23,101 nucleotides of DNA. It comes from a virus. Below are positions 12,602 through 20,180 of this stretch, piece after piece; position 1 is the first letter of the stretch, and each line of letters starts with the position of its first letter. A program made the translations under genes and the position numbers. The stretch is taken from the IMG/VR virus record IMGVR_UViG_3300020421_000151, positions 1-23,101 of that record; one strand, written 5' to 3'. A model generated the notes under the pieces. It had not been told where the DNA came from and did no database searches. It saw only the letters and a list, made by a program, of their open reading frames with translations.

Positions 12602-13776
12602 ATTAATTTAACGCGCCTGTCGAAGAGATCGGTCCTCATGTAAGCGGCGAGGACCGCATTTCTCTCTCGGTGCCCGAGTTGGCGATCTGCGTCTTCGCGG
12701 GTTCCTGCACCAGTGGCCGTTGCCCAATCCATAAAAGTAGATCGAAAACCATGAATCGTGACTCGCTTGCCCAGGGCATCAGTACGAGAAAAAACGTCTA
12801 AGGATTTATCGAGCGAGTTGCTGCTAATGAATTTATTCTTGCCGCTCCCTGGAAACAATCTCTCATCTTGCGAATACTCTTTCATTTCCTGAAGTAACCA
12901 AAGCAATCTTTTAGGAATTGGTAGCTTATGCACTTCCCCACCCAGTTTTTGAATCGGGCACATCCAGACGCCAGATTGCAAATCAAAGTGGTCCCAGACG
13001 GCCTCTCTCGCATCATTACTGCGTACTTGGGTGAGCGAAATCAATTTTAGGGCGCTGTACGAGCCGCTTTTTCGGTCCCAAATCTCAGAAATAAAGCCTG
13101 GGAGCTCATCGAAAGGCAAAGCTGCATGGTGATTTATTTCTGGCTTGAACTTCGGTAAAAGGTTCTCGAGCAAGTTTTTATACTGAGCCGGATTCCTTTT
13201 TTCACTGATGCCTTTCGCAATCGCGTAGTCGATTATGTTTTCTACGCGAGATCGAGTGCGAACTGCTGTTTCGTGCTTGGTGGTCCAGATCGGTTTTAGA
13301 ACTTTCACAACATCGTCGGGATAGATGTCCTCGATTTCTTTCTTACCAATCACTGGCAAGATGTAACTGTTCAAAGTGTTCTGCCAGGACTGTTCGCTTC
13401 GGCCTCGATCATTCCAAACCGGGCGTTTGATATTTTTAATGTAGTCCTCGGCAACAACTGCAAACGAAGTAACTTTCTTTTCAGTCCTTCTGGCACTCGC
13501 AACTTTATTTTGTTTTTGTTCGCGCAAAAGCTCCTGCGGCGCTTGATCGGAGCTCAGGAGCTCGGCTGCTTTTGCTCGAGCTTGTTTAGGGGAGATTGCC
13601 GGGTAAGAGCCAATGTATATCCACTTACGTTTGCCGTCGATTGTTTGGCGGATACGCCACTGTTTTTTTGTAGCGTTTTTATTATTTTCTACATAAAGAT
13701 AGAGGCTCGGGGCGCAACGAAAGTTGCCAGATTTTTTTAAATTTTTCACTTGTAAGTCTGAAAGCGCTTTTGGCAT
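12550..13776 (-). CDS. int: P4-type tyrosine integrase
   Basis: I prefer ATG 13776 (MPKALSDLQVKN), the usual start of P4-type integrases; an in-frame ATG at 13800 would add eight residues, but those would be encoded by two GGGATACC repeats that look like integrase binding sites. The N-terminal DUF4102 arm-binding domain (1-85) is followed by a SAM-like core-binding domain and the catalytic domain. In the 408-residue numbering the active-site residues are Arg252 (LTQVRSND), His342 and Arg345 (HGFRSTF), His369 (LGHRERN) and Tyr379 (AAYMRTD). It catalyses site-specific integration at attP and sits next to it. Confidence 0.95.
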   Translation of the reverse strand: MPKALSDLQVKNLKKSGNFRCAPSLYLYVENNKNATKKQWRIRQTIDGKRKWIYIGSYPAISPKQARAKAAELLSSDQAPQELLREQKQNKVASARRTEKKVTSFAVVAEDYIKNIKRPVWNDRGRSEQSWQNTLNSYILPVIGKKEIEDIYPDDVVKVLKPIWTTKHETAVRTRSRVENIIDYAIAKGISEKRNPAQYKNLLENLLPKFKPEINHHAALPFDELPGFISEIWDRKSGSYSALKLISLTQVRSNDAREAVWDHFDLQSGVWMCPIQKLGGEVHKLPIPKRLLWLLQEMKEYSQDERLFPGSGKNKFISSNSLDKSLDVFSRTDALGKRVTIHGFRSTFMDWATATGAGTREDADRQLGHRERNAVLAAYMRTDLFDRRVKLIQEYEDFAFSDVALESH

Positions 13777-13778
13777 TG

Positions 13779-13798
13779 GGGATACCTTTAGGGATACC
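13779..13798 (+). repeat. left arm-type pair GGGATACC
   Basis: GGGATACC at 13779-13786 and again at 13791-13798, 12 bp apart, same orientation as the pair at 13975. It lies in or just before the integrase start. Probable arm-type integrase sites. Confidence 0.65.
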
Positions 13799-13824
13799 AT
13801 TTGATGGCGAAGTATGACATAGCA

Positions 13825-13894
13825 TGTCTAAGTATGTCTAACAAAAGATATGTAAGTGATTGTTTTTGTGACACTTAGTCTAGGTATGTCTAGG
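13825..13894 (+). repeat. paired GTCTA repeats beside the attachment core
   Basis: GTCTAAG (from 13826) and GTCTAAC (13836) are exactly 10 bp apart; GTCTAGG (13878) and GTCTAGG (13888) are again exactly 10 bp apart. The two pairs are 52 bp apart, so all four lie on about the same helix face. Between them is an inverted repeat TAAGTG (13853) / CACTTA (13872). Candidate binding sites for integrase, excisionase or a bending protein. Confidence 0.6.
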
Positions 13895-13900
13895 AGGTGG

Positions 13901-13920
13901 GACTCCCTGCCCCTCCGCCA
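13901..13920 (+). other. attP: attP core, identical to a tRNA-Ser-like 3' end
   Basis: GACTCCCTGCCCCTCCGCCA reads as the 3' end of a tRNA: last part of the T-loop (GACT), T-stem 3' strand CCCTG, acceptor 3' strand CCCCTCC, discriminator G and CCA. A G discriminator before CCA is typical of tRNA-Ser. Upstream bases do not form the rest of a tRNA, so this is only the shared core, as in attP. P4-type integrases commonly use tRNA 3' ends, and the integrase gene lies 125 bp away. Phage genes flank both sides, which indicates an unintegrated genome. The attB tRNA gene in the host is predicted, not seen. Confidence 0.75.
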
Positions 13921-13942
13921 CCAATGCTCTACAGCCCAGTAA

Positions 13943-13955
13943 AATCAAGAGGTTT
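13943..13955 (+). promoter_or_regulatory. IHF-like site in the right arm of attP
   Basis: AATCAAGAGGTTT matches the IHF consensus WATCAANNNNTTR at all but the last defined base. It lies between the core and the right GGGATACC pair, where a DNA bend would let integrase contact both. One-site match only. Confidence 0.4.
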
Positions 13956-13972
13956 GGTTTTTAAGGGGCTCT

Positions 13973-13995
13973 TAGGGATACCAATAGGGATACCA
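13973..13995 (+). repeat. right arm-type pair TAGGGATACCA
   Basis: Two copies of TAGGGATACCA (13973-13983 and 13985-13995) share the 8-mer GGGATACC and the 12-bp spacing of the left pair at 13779. Both pairs have the same orientation and flank the core, as expected of P and P' arm sites. Confidence 0.65.
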
Positions 13996-14014
13996 ATTGT
14001 TTTTGCCGTTGGTT

Positions 14015-15655
14015 TTACTGCATTAGCACTCGTTGCTCGTCGCGCAACATCATCAACCTTCGGAGCTCTTCGGGAGTCATTTGTCCTGATGGGTCTTCGT
14101 TCATGATTGCACCGCCTAATCGAGAGGCTTGTAATGGGAGTTGTAATTGCCGGAAGTCTGGAATCATGTCCAATAACTGCTGCTGTTGAGGGCTTAGGGC
14201 ATCTCGTTTCGGCAGTTTATCGAATGCACGATCTAACTGTCCTCGAGTCATGCCAGCTACCCTACTCACCTCTCCCATAACTCTAGGCGAAAACATAGGC
14301 AGTGCTGCCAGTGTACCTGGATTGGTCATGCCAGTTATCCCGGTTCCTGTTGCGGTCACAGCTTGTAGCCCTCGAGGAGTTGGCGAGTTCAGTGCTTGCC
14401 CGGCAATCCTTGGTAGTAAGAAATAATCTCCTGCTTCCTCGAGGCTCTCAACCAATTTAAGTCGATTGCCAAAGTTTGCATTCACGTTATTGCGCATCAC
14501 ACTTTGCAGTTTTCTAAGCGCAGTATCTGCCGACGCTTTATCGCTCAGTGATAGTGCTCGCTGCAATTCTCTTTCGAGCCGGGTGGCCTCCTCATAGGGC
14601 TGCATGACTTTTGAATACTCGGGCACCTGGTCGGTAATTTCTTTTTTGATAATGTCTCTGGCTTGCGCGACAACAACTGCCTCATCGCCAGGGTTGATGC
14701 CGGAAGGATATTCATTATCAATTCTTCTTTTTAAGATATCTAAACCTTTGGCATTATGTAACGCTGGGCTTTTCTGCCAATCAGAAACAAGACTTTGTAC
14801 TTTTGCTAATTTGTTTTGGCCAAGTTCAGAGAGCTCGGACACGCCTTCAAAATTGAATTTTTCTGCAAACTCACCAACCTTTGCAGCAAGCGCATCAAAA
14901 TCAACTGGCATTTTTTCAAGTTGTAACGCTTCTTTTGAAGTTACGAATTTATTTTGTTTTGTTTCTTTTAGTCTTCGCAACGCCGCAATGCCATCTTGCA
15001 CAATCGCGCCAGGCTCTTCTTGTCCACGCAAGTTTTCGACAAACCTTCTATCTGTTTCGCCACCCACTCGACCAGCGTTAAACGCTTGTTGTATCGATTC
15101 TTTTCCCGCGCCAGTTGTCATGCCGATTGCTGCTGGAACTCCCTCCGTAACAACTCCTCCTGCTGCTTGTAATGTATTTCCAGCGACTGCGAGCGGATCA
15201 ATCTTGCGACCCGCTTCTTCTAGTGCAGCCCCTGCTTTACCGACCATGCCTGGAGCTCTCGCAGCTAACATTCCGCCGCCAGTTAGGACGGTTGATACGT
15301 CACCAACAACACCAACTGGATCTTCTGCGACTGCAAGCTTAAACGCTTCGAGCGATCCGTAACGATTTGCGAAATAATCTCCGACTGCCTTTACGGTTTT
15401 CTCATCTGCTTGTTCGCCAGGGACTGCTAATTGAATCAAGCCAGCGGCAAAGGAATACAAGCCTTTTGCCGTGCCCACTGGATCAGTGATTGGCGTGACT
15501 AAATCTTCCGCGTATTTCAATGCGCTCTTAGGAAGGTTACCCACTGCTTGGCTTGCAACTTCGCCAAGGCTTAGTTCGGTTCCACCTTGCTTTTTATTTT
15601 GTAAGCGTTTTTCTCGCATCTCTTCTATTTGTTTGCGGTTAGCTTCTGAAGCCAT
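14015..15655 (-). CDS. large Ala/Gly-rich virion protein, putative DNA ejection/internal protein
   Basis: 546 residues, last gene of the leftward virion operon. The N-terminus is charged and helical (ANRKQIEEMREKRLQNKKQ). A hydrophobic, Gly/Ala-rich region follows (about 55-180, with DPVGTAKGLYSFAAGLIQLA, VGVVGDVSTVLTGGGMLAAR and GNTLQAAGGVVTEGVPAAIG), then long charged helices (about 210-400) and a Gln-rich C-terminus (SPQQQQLLDMIPDFRQLQL). Such alternation of amphipathic segments is common in podovirus internal ejection proteins that form a channel in the cell envelope. No enzyme motif is seen. The assignment rests on composition and on position after the tail genes. AAGGAAA precedes the ATG. 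Confidence 0.5.
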   Translation of the reverse strand: MASEANRKQIEEMREKRLQNKKQGGTELSLGEVASQAVGNLPKSALKYAEDLVTPITDPVGTAKGLYSFAAGLIQLAVPGEQADEKTVKAVGDYFANRYGSLEAFKLAVAEDPVGVVGDVSTVLTGGGMLAARAPGMVGKAGAALEEAGRKIDPLAVAGNTLQAAGGVVTEGVPAAIGMTTGAGKESIQQAFNAGRVGGETDRRFVENLRGQEEPGAIVQDGIAALRRLKETKQNKFVTSKEALQLEKMPVDFDALAAKVGEFAEKFNFEGVSELSELGQNKLAKVQSLVSDWQKSPALHNAKGLDILKRRIDNEYPSGINPGDEAVVVAQARDIIKKEITDQVPEYSKVMQPYEEATRLERELQRALSLSDKASADTALRKLQSVMRNNVNANFGNRLKLVESLEEAGDYFLLPRIAGQALNSPTPRGLQAVTATGTGITGMTNPGTLAALPMFSPRVMGEVSRVAGMTRGQLDRAFDKLPKRDALSPQQQQLLDMIPDFRQLQLPLQASRLGGAIMNEDPSGQMTPEELRRLMMLRDEQRVLMQ

Positions 15656-15669
15656 TTAAAATTTCCTTT

Positions 15670-17115
15670 TTATTTTACGTTGTAAGCGCCTAAATCGATA
15701 TTCCGCTTTATCAACAAATCTGCGATTACCTCAAATTCTTCATCGAAAGTATTTGGATCGTCTACGACTCGGGCAAACATTTCTGCAAGTTCTTTGTCGT
15801 CAAAGTCTGCGTAATCTTCTTCTCTGAAAATGCTTTCGTAAATCCCTTCCGCAACATTTTCTGTCCCTTTAAATCCTTTAAGGGTACCGTTCTTTTTGAA
15901 ATAAGAAATGGAATCTCTTTTTGCTTTTGACGCTTGCTCCATTGCGTTTCTCATACGAGCGAGCCTTCTCGCGTTAATGTGCGGAGGAAGCATGATGTTA
16001 TAGGCGTAAGCAACAAAGCGCTCACCCTCTTGTTGTGTAAACTGAGCGCCAAGAGTTTGTCGCAAGTCTTGTGTAATGATTCGATCTATCTGATCTTTCG
16101 TATCAATTGCTTTTGCACTCCGTCCAGGTAGAGGCGTAAAATAAACAACTCTGCCGCTAATTGAAGAACTGCCATCTCTAGGCTCTGCAAGCAAACCTGC
16201 AATCAAACCATTAAGTTCTTTATAGTTGCGCTGACTATTCGCGTATCCTCCTGCGTTTTCATAGGATTCAACTGTCGTTGCAAATTTTTTGTCGAGCTCT
16301 ATTTGACCTGGAGTCAATTCGACCCCACCTAATCTTCCTTTTAATGCTGCTAACTGTTCAGCAAAAATGTAATCAGGATCTCTACCTTGACGCATAATTT
16401 TATTCAGCAGTTCGGTTTTTTGCTCTGGTGTTTGCTTTGCAATTTCTGGGTTTAACTCCAGCATCTTGTCATAAATTTGTAGCGCAGCAGGAGGTGTTCT
16501 TTCGATAACTTTTTTCTGTTCTATATAGTCTGTGAAACTAGGAATCGGTTCTTTTTGCTCAATAGGTAAATTTTTATTTCTTTCATCAATTTGAGCAACT
16601 ACAACTTCATATTCTTTCATGTCGCCAGTAGATTGCCCGAGGATTGCCGCTTGGTTAGTTGATAGGTTTACTTGTCCCACACCAGCACCAGGGATATATT
16701 CGATGCCTCCAACAAGATTGCTGTAAATACTTTCCAATTGATCCAAAGGCGCGTTTTCAATTAATTCTGGTTTGATCGCAGTGTTTGCTTTGTACCACTC
16801 TCTCAGGTTTTCTCCTCTTTTAATTTCTTTCGCACTTTCTTGTAAGTCAATAAAGTTTTTTATATACGTTTGGTTTGCAAGTTGCCCTTTAATTGTAGGA
16901 GCCATGCCAAGCGCTTGTCTCGTACCTAAAGTCATGTTGTTGAAAAAGTTTCCTATCCCCTCGCGCAAATTTGTTGCGGGTGTATATGGATAGGGCAACT
17001 GAAGCGTTTGTTGATTAGGATTTAAAACATTTTGCATGATCGCGTTACGCTGATCGATTGGCAGCGCATTTAGTCGCTGAACTAACTCTTCATCTGCAAG
17101 CGCCATCTCGCTCAT
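15670..17115 (-). CDS. putative virion/ejection protein, 481 residues
   Basis: The ATG overlaps the stop of the 110-residue gene as ATGA, with GAGGA 6 nt upstream. The protein is helical and charged. Notable parts are NNMTLGTRQALGMAPT near residue 40-55, a long middle region with EQKTELLNKIMRQGRDPDYI, and a conserved-looking C-terminal section with LRQTLGAQFTQQEGERFVAY and MLPPHINARRLARM (around 360-400), which I associate with structural proteins of marine and other podovirus-like phages. It ends with a very acidic stretch (FREEDYADFDDKELAEMFAR). No catalytic motif. Likely part of the internal core or injection apparatus because of its neighbours. Confidence 0.5.
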   Translation of the reverse strand: MSEMALADEELVQRLNALPIDQRNAIMQNVLNPNQQTLQLPYPYTPATNLREGIGNFFNNMTLGTRQALGMAPTIKGQLANQTYIKNFIDLQESAKEIKRGENLREWYKANTAIKPELIENAPLDQLESIYSNLVGGIEYIPGAGVGQVNLSTNQAAILGQSTGDMKEYEVVVAQIDERNKNLPIEQKEPIPSFTDYIEQKKVIERTPPAALQIYDKMLELNPEIAKQTPEQKTELLNKIMRQGRDPDYIFAEQLAALKGRLGGVELTPGQIELDKKFATTVESYENAGGYANSQRNYKELNGLIAGLLAEPRDGSSSISGRVVYFTPLPGRSAKAIDTKDQIDRIITQDLRQTLGAQFTQQEGERFVAYAYNIMLPPHINARRLARMRNAMEQASKAKRDSISYFKKNGTLKGFKGTENVAEGIYESIFREEDYADFDDKELAEMFARVVDDPNTFDEEFEVIADLLIKRNIDLGAYNVK

Positions 17116-17444
17116 AACAATCCTCTTAAAATAAGTTGATCAGTGTTCATAAAGTTCGGGTTTTGATTTACGAAACCACCCATTGGTGCAATAGGTCCGG
17201 CTGCTTGAGTATATGGCGTTCCCGCAAAACCGCCTGAACTGCGCGAGTTTGCGGGTGCGTTTCTTATCATTTGCTCAATGAATTTTGCGTATTCCTCGGG
17301 GTCACTGAAAAGTTGTTTGATGCCGCTATTGTTAAACACATCACCCAAATAAGAAACCGGATCGCTTACGATATCGCCAAGATTTGATGCGGTATTTTGC
17401 AAGCTATCTCCGACCCCTCCAATTATTGCTTCGAGTATTTTCAT
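17112..17444 (-). CDS. hypothetical virion-operon protein, 110 residues
   Basis: Starts at ATG 17444 with AGGA close by, directly adjoining the stop of the hendecad-repeat gene, and ends in an ATGA overlap with the next gene. The N-terminal half is helical (EAIIGGVGDSLQNTASNLGD, then KQLFSDPEEYAKFIEQMIRN); the C-terminal half is Gly/Pro/Asn-rich and probably disordered (SSGGFAGTPYTQAAGPIAPM). No family recognised. Strict coupling on both sides shows it belongs to the virion module. Confidence 0.65.
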   Translation of the reverse strand: MKILEAIIGGVGDSLQNTASNLGDIVSDPVSYLGDVFNNSGIKQLFSDPEEYAKFIEQMIRNAPANSRSSGGFAGTPYTQAAGPIAPMGGFVNQNPNFMNTDQLILRGLL

Positions 17445-18716
17445 TTATCCTGCCCCCGGAACGCCAATATTGAATCCTCTCTGTGACGAACTTGAGGTTA
17501 ACGGATTAGGCAAGATACCAGCCGCGCCTCTCAACACATCAAACATTCGTAGAGGAAAGTCTCTTTCTTCTTGAAACCGTCGATAAAGGTCATCGAGGAT
17601 TCTCTGAGATTGATCCTGCTGCATATCACCCACGCCCAAAATTGCATTCATGTCTGCGAACGTAGTGCCTCGTAAATCTTGGCCAAGTGAGCCCAGTTGA
17701 TTGGCCGCATTCATTCTTAATCTCGCTGCATCACTGACGGCGTTCTGATTCGCAAGCGCTGCCCGAAGCCTGGCATCTTGGTTTGCTCGGCCTGTTTGAA
17801 ATCTCGTTGATTGATTAGCTAATCCGGCTCTAAGTGCTGCGTCTTGATTTCTGCCTTGCGCAGTTAAATCCGTTGATTGATTTGCCAATCTTGCTCGCAA
17901 TGCATTTTGGGCGTTTTGAGTTGCTCTGGCTTGCTCCGCTGCGAGGTTGCTCCTAGCCGCTGTTAAATTCGCTCCTTGATTGCTCTGTCGGGCTGCAAGG
18001 CTGCTTTGCTGATTAGATCGATCAGCCGTGAGTCCTCGGTTGGCATCGGCCTCAAGTCGTTTTGCTGCTGACTCAAAACCACTCTGCCTTAATCCGGCTG
18101 CCGTCTTTGCGGCTTGTTCCAAGGCTGCACGATTAGTTTCCGCTTCGACTATCCCTTGTCTGTCTCCGCCAAACGCTCCTGCGCTAATTGCGCTTGCGGC
18201 GTTTTGATTTTGCTGCATTTGCCTAGCTCTTTCGATGTCACCAAGGGCGCTGTCTACCACTGTGTCTTCAAACGTATTCATGTAAGGCGTCAGGCTTTGA
18301 TCTCGAAATCTTTCGGCAGCAATTGAATCAGCACCAATGTTTTGGGCATTGATCGCTGCAAACGGATTGATTCTTTCTTCTGAAATAAACCCTGGGCCAA
18401 TGTCTCTGGATGTCACACGATCCATTCCAAAGGTATCTGCGTTCACGGCCAAAGGGTTAAAATTGGTTAGGTTGCCAGTTGTGTTGATGGCGCTCATCAA
18501 CTCGTTCTGACCAATGCCAGCTTGGGCAGCATCAACCACGCCTTGCATTCCGGCAAGTTGCAAGGGACTGAAAGGCGATACTGTGGCTGCGTTGTAAGGC
18601 GCATACTCGGTGGTGTTATAGATATTCTTCCCGGTATTGAAAACATCCATTAAAGCCGCTTTTAATTGCGGGTCGAATGTTTGGCTACTCTCTGATTTAT
18701 TTTTCCCAAAACTCAT
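17445..18716 (-). CDS. hendecad-repeat virion protein, putative ejection/internal protein
   Basis: 423 residues. The N-terminal 160 residues contain FDPQLKAALMDVFNTGKNIY and SPLQLAGMQGVVDAAQAGIG, then an Ala/Gln-rich segment with ISAGAFGGDRQGIVEAETNR. From about residue 229 to 327 there are nine tandem 11-residue units (for example LTADRSNQQSS, LRARLANQSTD, LTAQGRNQDAA, LRAGLANQSTR), a hendecad pattern that predicts a right-handed coiled coil or extended amphipathic helix. The C-terminus has FQEERDFPLRMFDVLRGAAG. Similar AxxxxNQ-rich proteins recur in podovirus-like phages next to tail genes. Role in DNA ejection is inferred. Its ATG overlaps the previous gene's stop (TAATG). Confidence 0.65.
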   Translation of the reverse strand: MSFGKNKSESSQTFDPQLKAALMDVFNTGKNIYNTTEYAPYNAATVSPFSPLQLAGMQGVVDAAQAGIGQNELMSAINTTGNLTNFNPLAVNADTFGMDRVTSRDIGPGFISEERINPFAAINAQNIGADSIAAERFRDQSLTPYMNTFEDTVVDSALGDIERARQMQQNQNAASAISAGAFGGDRQGIVEAETNRAALEQAAKTAAGLRQSGFESAAKRLEADANRGLTADRSNQQSSLAARQSNQGANLTAARSNLAAEQARATQNAQNALRARLANQSTDLTAQGRNQDAALRAGLANQSTRFQTGRANQDARLRAALANQNAVSDAARLRMNAANQLGSLGQDLRGTTFADMNAILGVGDMQQDQSQRILDDLYRRFQEERDFPLRMFDVLRGAAGILPNPLTSSSSQRGFNIGVPGAG

Positions 18717-19588
18717 TATGATTGTCCTTTAAATCTTAGCCACTCATCGTCGGTGACAAATCCTGATAAGTCGTAGTCTGCGCCCTGATTGATAGCAGAA
18801 GAATTTTGTCTGATGGCTTGCTCTCGCGTTTTACCTCTTCCCATTAACTCTTCAATTCTTTGTTCGTATGGGGACATCTGCGGCGTATTGCCAGCCGCCT
18901 GATCTAAGATCGGTGCGCTTGAATTATTGGTTGCTTGTGCATTTCGCTGTTGCTCCATCGCTTCCATGTAGGCAGCTACACCGCCGCCAGGATACCCGCC
19001 GCTTTGTTGCTGAGTTTCTTGGGCGTTTATCATTTCTTCGCGTGTAAAAAATGGATCAGTTGCAGAAGACTGCTGCGTGGCAGAATTTGTGGCATTGGTT
19101 GCTGCATTGGCGTTTTGTTGGATTTGCCCAATGTTGATCGTTCCCCAGGGCGTGTGAATATAATTTGGCATATCATATGCCGGGCCTTGTGGTTGAGTGG
19201 GCTCTGGAGTTGGATCTGGGTTTACAGGCTCTGGAGGCGGCGCATAGTTGCTGCCCGGTGCCATATACTGCTGGTAATATCCGGGCATCGGCTGATTCAC
19301 CAGCAAACGTCCGTTGTATTGCGAGGGACCATAAAAATCCAATCCAGGTCGGTAATCACTTTGAAAACCCGGCGTCATGCGATCAAACAATCGGTGGCCA
19401 GGGTTATAAATACTTGAAGTATTAGAGGGCTGATACATATTCTGTTGATAAAATCCACCACCCATTGGGTTTTGAAATCCACCACCCATTGGCTGAACAG
19501 CACCGCCAGTTTTCAATCCGCCAGCAGTTCTGTTTTGGCCTCCGCCTCCCCTTCCGCCTTTTCCTCCGCCTTTTCCTGACGCGCTCAT
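18716..19588 (-). CDS. Gly/Pro/Gln-rich low-complexity virion-operon protein
   Basis: 290 residues. The first 55 are almost only Gly, Lys, Arg, Gln and Met (GKGGGKGGRGGGGQNR, then a tandem repeat of NPMGGGFYQQ/QPMGGGFQ type), followed by Tyr/Pro-rich sequence, a proline-rich run (APPPEPVNPDPTPEPTQPQG) and Asn/Gln/Ala-rich regions. The C-terminal 50 residues look folded (SPYEQRIEELMGRGKTREQA, then VTDDEWLRFKGQS). AAGGAGG precedes the ATG, which overlaps the gp13-like stop. Probably a largely disordered structural or assembly protein; no family recognised. The two GGGF repeats are also visible in the DNA at about 19455-19495. Confidence 0.6.
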   Translation of the reverse strand: MSASGKGGGKGGRGGGGQNRTAGGLKTGGAVQPMGGGFQNPMGGGFYQQNMYQPSNTSSIYNPGHRLFDRMTPGFQSDYRPGLDFYGPSQYNGRLLVNQPMPGYYQQYMAPGSNYAPPPEPVNPDPTPEPTQPQGPAYDMPNYIHTPWGTINIGQIQQNANAATNATNSATQQSSATDPFFTREEMINAQETQQQSGGYPGGGVAAYMEAMEQQRNAQATNNSSAPILDQAAGNTPQMSPYEQRIEELMGRGKTREQAIRQNSSAINQGADYDLSGFVTDDEWLRFKGQS

Positions 19589-19977
19589 TTAACCTCCTTG
19601 AACATTGTTACGTGCGCAACTTTATAATCTAAATCTGCGAGTGCCTTCACCCACCCTTTGCGCCCCGACAAACTAATGAATTGTGCATCGAGTTGTTTCG
19701 CCCATTCGCCAAGCGTTTCGTCGATGCTTTTAATTTCTGATAAATCTCCTGCTGCTAAAAAAATATGCAAGGCTCTCATGTTTGGGTACTCACAAATCTC
19801 TGTGACCAAACAAGATCGCTCCATGGGCCAGAACTGCATATCCTGGCTTGCCACTCCTCGCACAATGTCCCTAAACGAATGCGTGTTGTGACCAAACTCC
19901 AATGCCTTCTCGAGCATTTCTTGATATGGCAGCATCGCCTCGAGGGGTGTTTGCGCTTGTAAACTTTGTTCTCTCAT
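19585..19977 (-). CDS. GNAT-like, T7 gp13-type internal virion protein
   Basis: 130 residues. The pattern FWPMERSCLVTEICEYPNMR ... LHIFLAAGDLSEIKSIDETL ... WAKQLDAQFISLSGRKGWVK is that of a family in many phages, resembling an N-acetyltransferase fold and, in position, T7 gp13. No acetyl-CoA-binding R/Q-x-x-G-x-G/A motif is obvious, so enzymatic activity is doubtful. T7 gp13 helps virion morphogenesis and internal-core assembly. It is coupled to both neighbours by ATGA overlaps and sits between tail and ejection-like genes. Confidence 0.65.
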   Translation of the reverse strand: MREQSLQAQTPLEAMLPYQEMLEKALEFGHNTHSFRDIVRGVASQDMQFWPMERSCLVTEICEYPNMRALHIFLAAGDLSEIKSIDETLGEWAKQLDAQFISLSGRKGWVKALADLDYKVAHVTMFKEVK

Positions 19978-20180
19978 ACAGTGCTCGCACTTAGGTTGCC
20001 CGAATTATCAACGGCGATTTTATATCGAGTACCATTTGGACTCTTAATAATGACTCGACCATCGCCCACCTCGATATCCTGATTCTTTTTGTGATTCAAA
20101 TAATCGGCTTGCTCAATTGCCAGGTTGGTTTGCGAAATCGTTACCCGGTCATATCGATCATTTGGTGTTGGCAGGATCAT
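19974..20180 (-). CDS. small hypothetical virion-operon protein, 68 residues
   Basis: ATG at 20180 overlaps the stop of the tail protein as ATGA; a longer frame upstream would lie within that gene. Sequence features: NDRYDRVTISQTNLAIEQAD, then a beta-rich part IEVGDGRVIIKSPNGTRYKI and VDNSGNLSASTV. No family recognised. The beta-rich C-terminus could be a short decoration or tail segment. Confidence 0.65.
   Translation of the reverse strand: MILPTPNDRYDRVTISQTNLAIEQADYLNHKKNQDIEVGDGRVIIKSPNGTRYKIAVDNSGNLSASTV

Noticed and set aside
13885-13925. Complete tRNA or tmRNA gene
   Set aside because: Only the last 20 bases match a tRNA 3' end; the 5' strand of the T-stem, anticodon arm and acceptor 5' strand are missing, as expected for an attP core.
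14604-15362. Plus-strand reading frame of 252 codons
   Set aside because: It lies antisense within the large virion protein, is Ser/Pro/Ala-rich as expected for an antisense shadow, and has no ribosome binding site.
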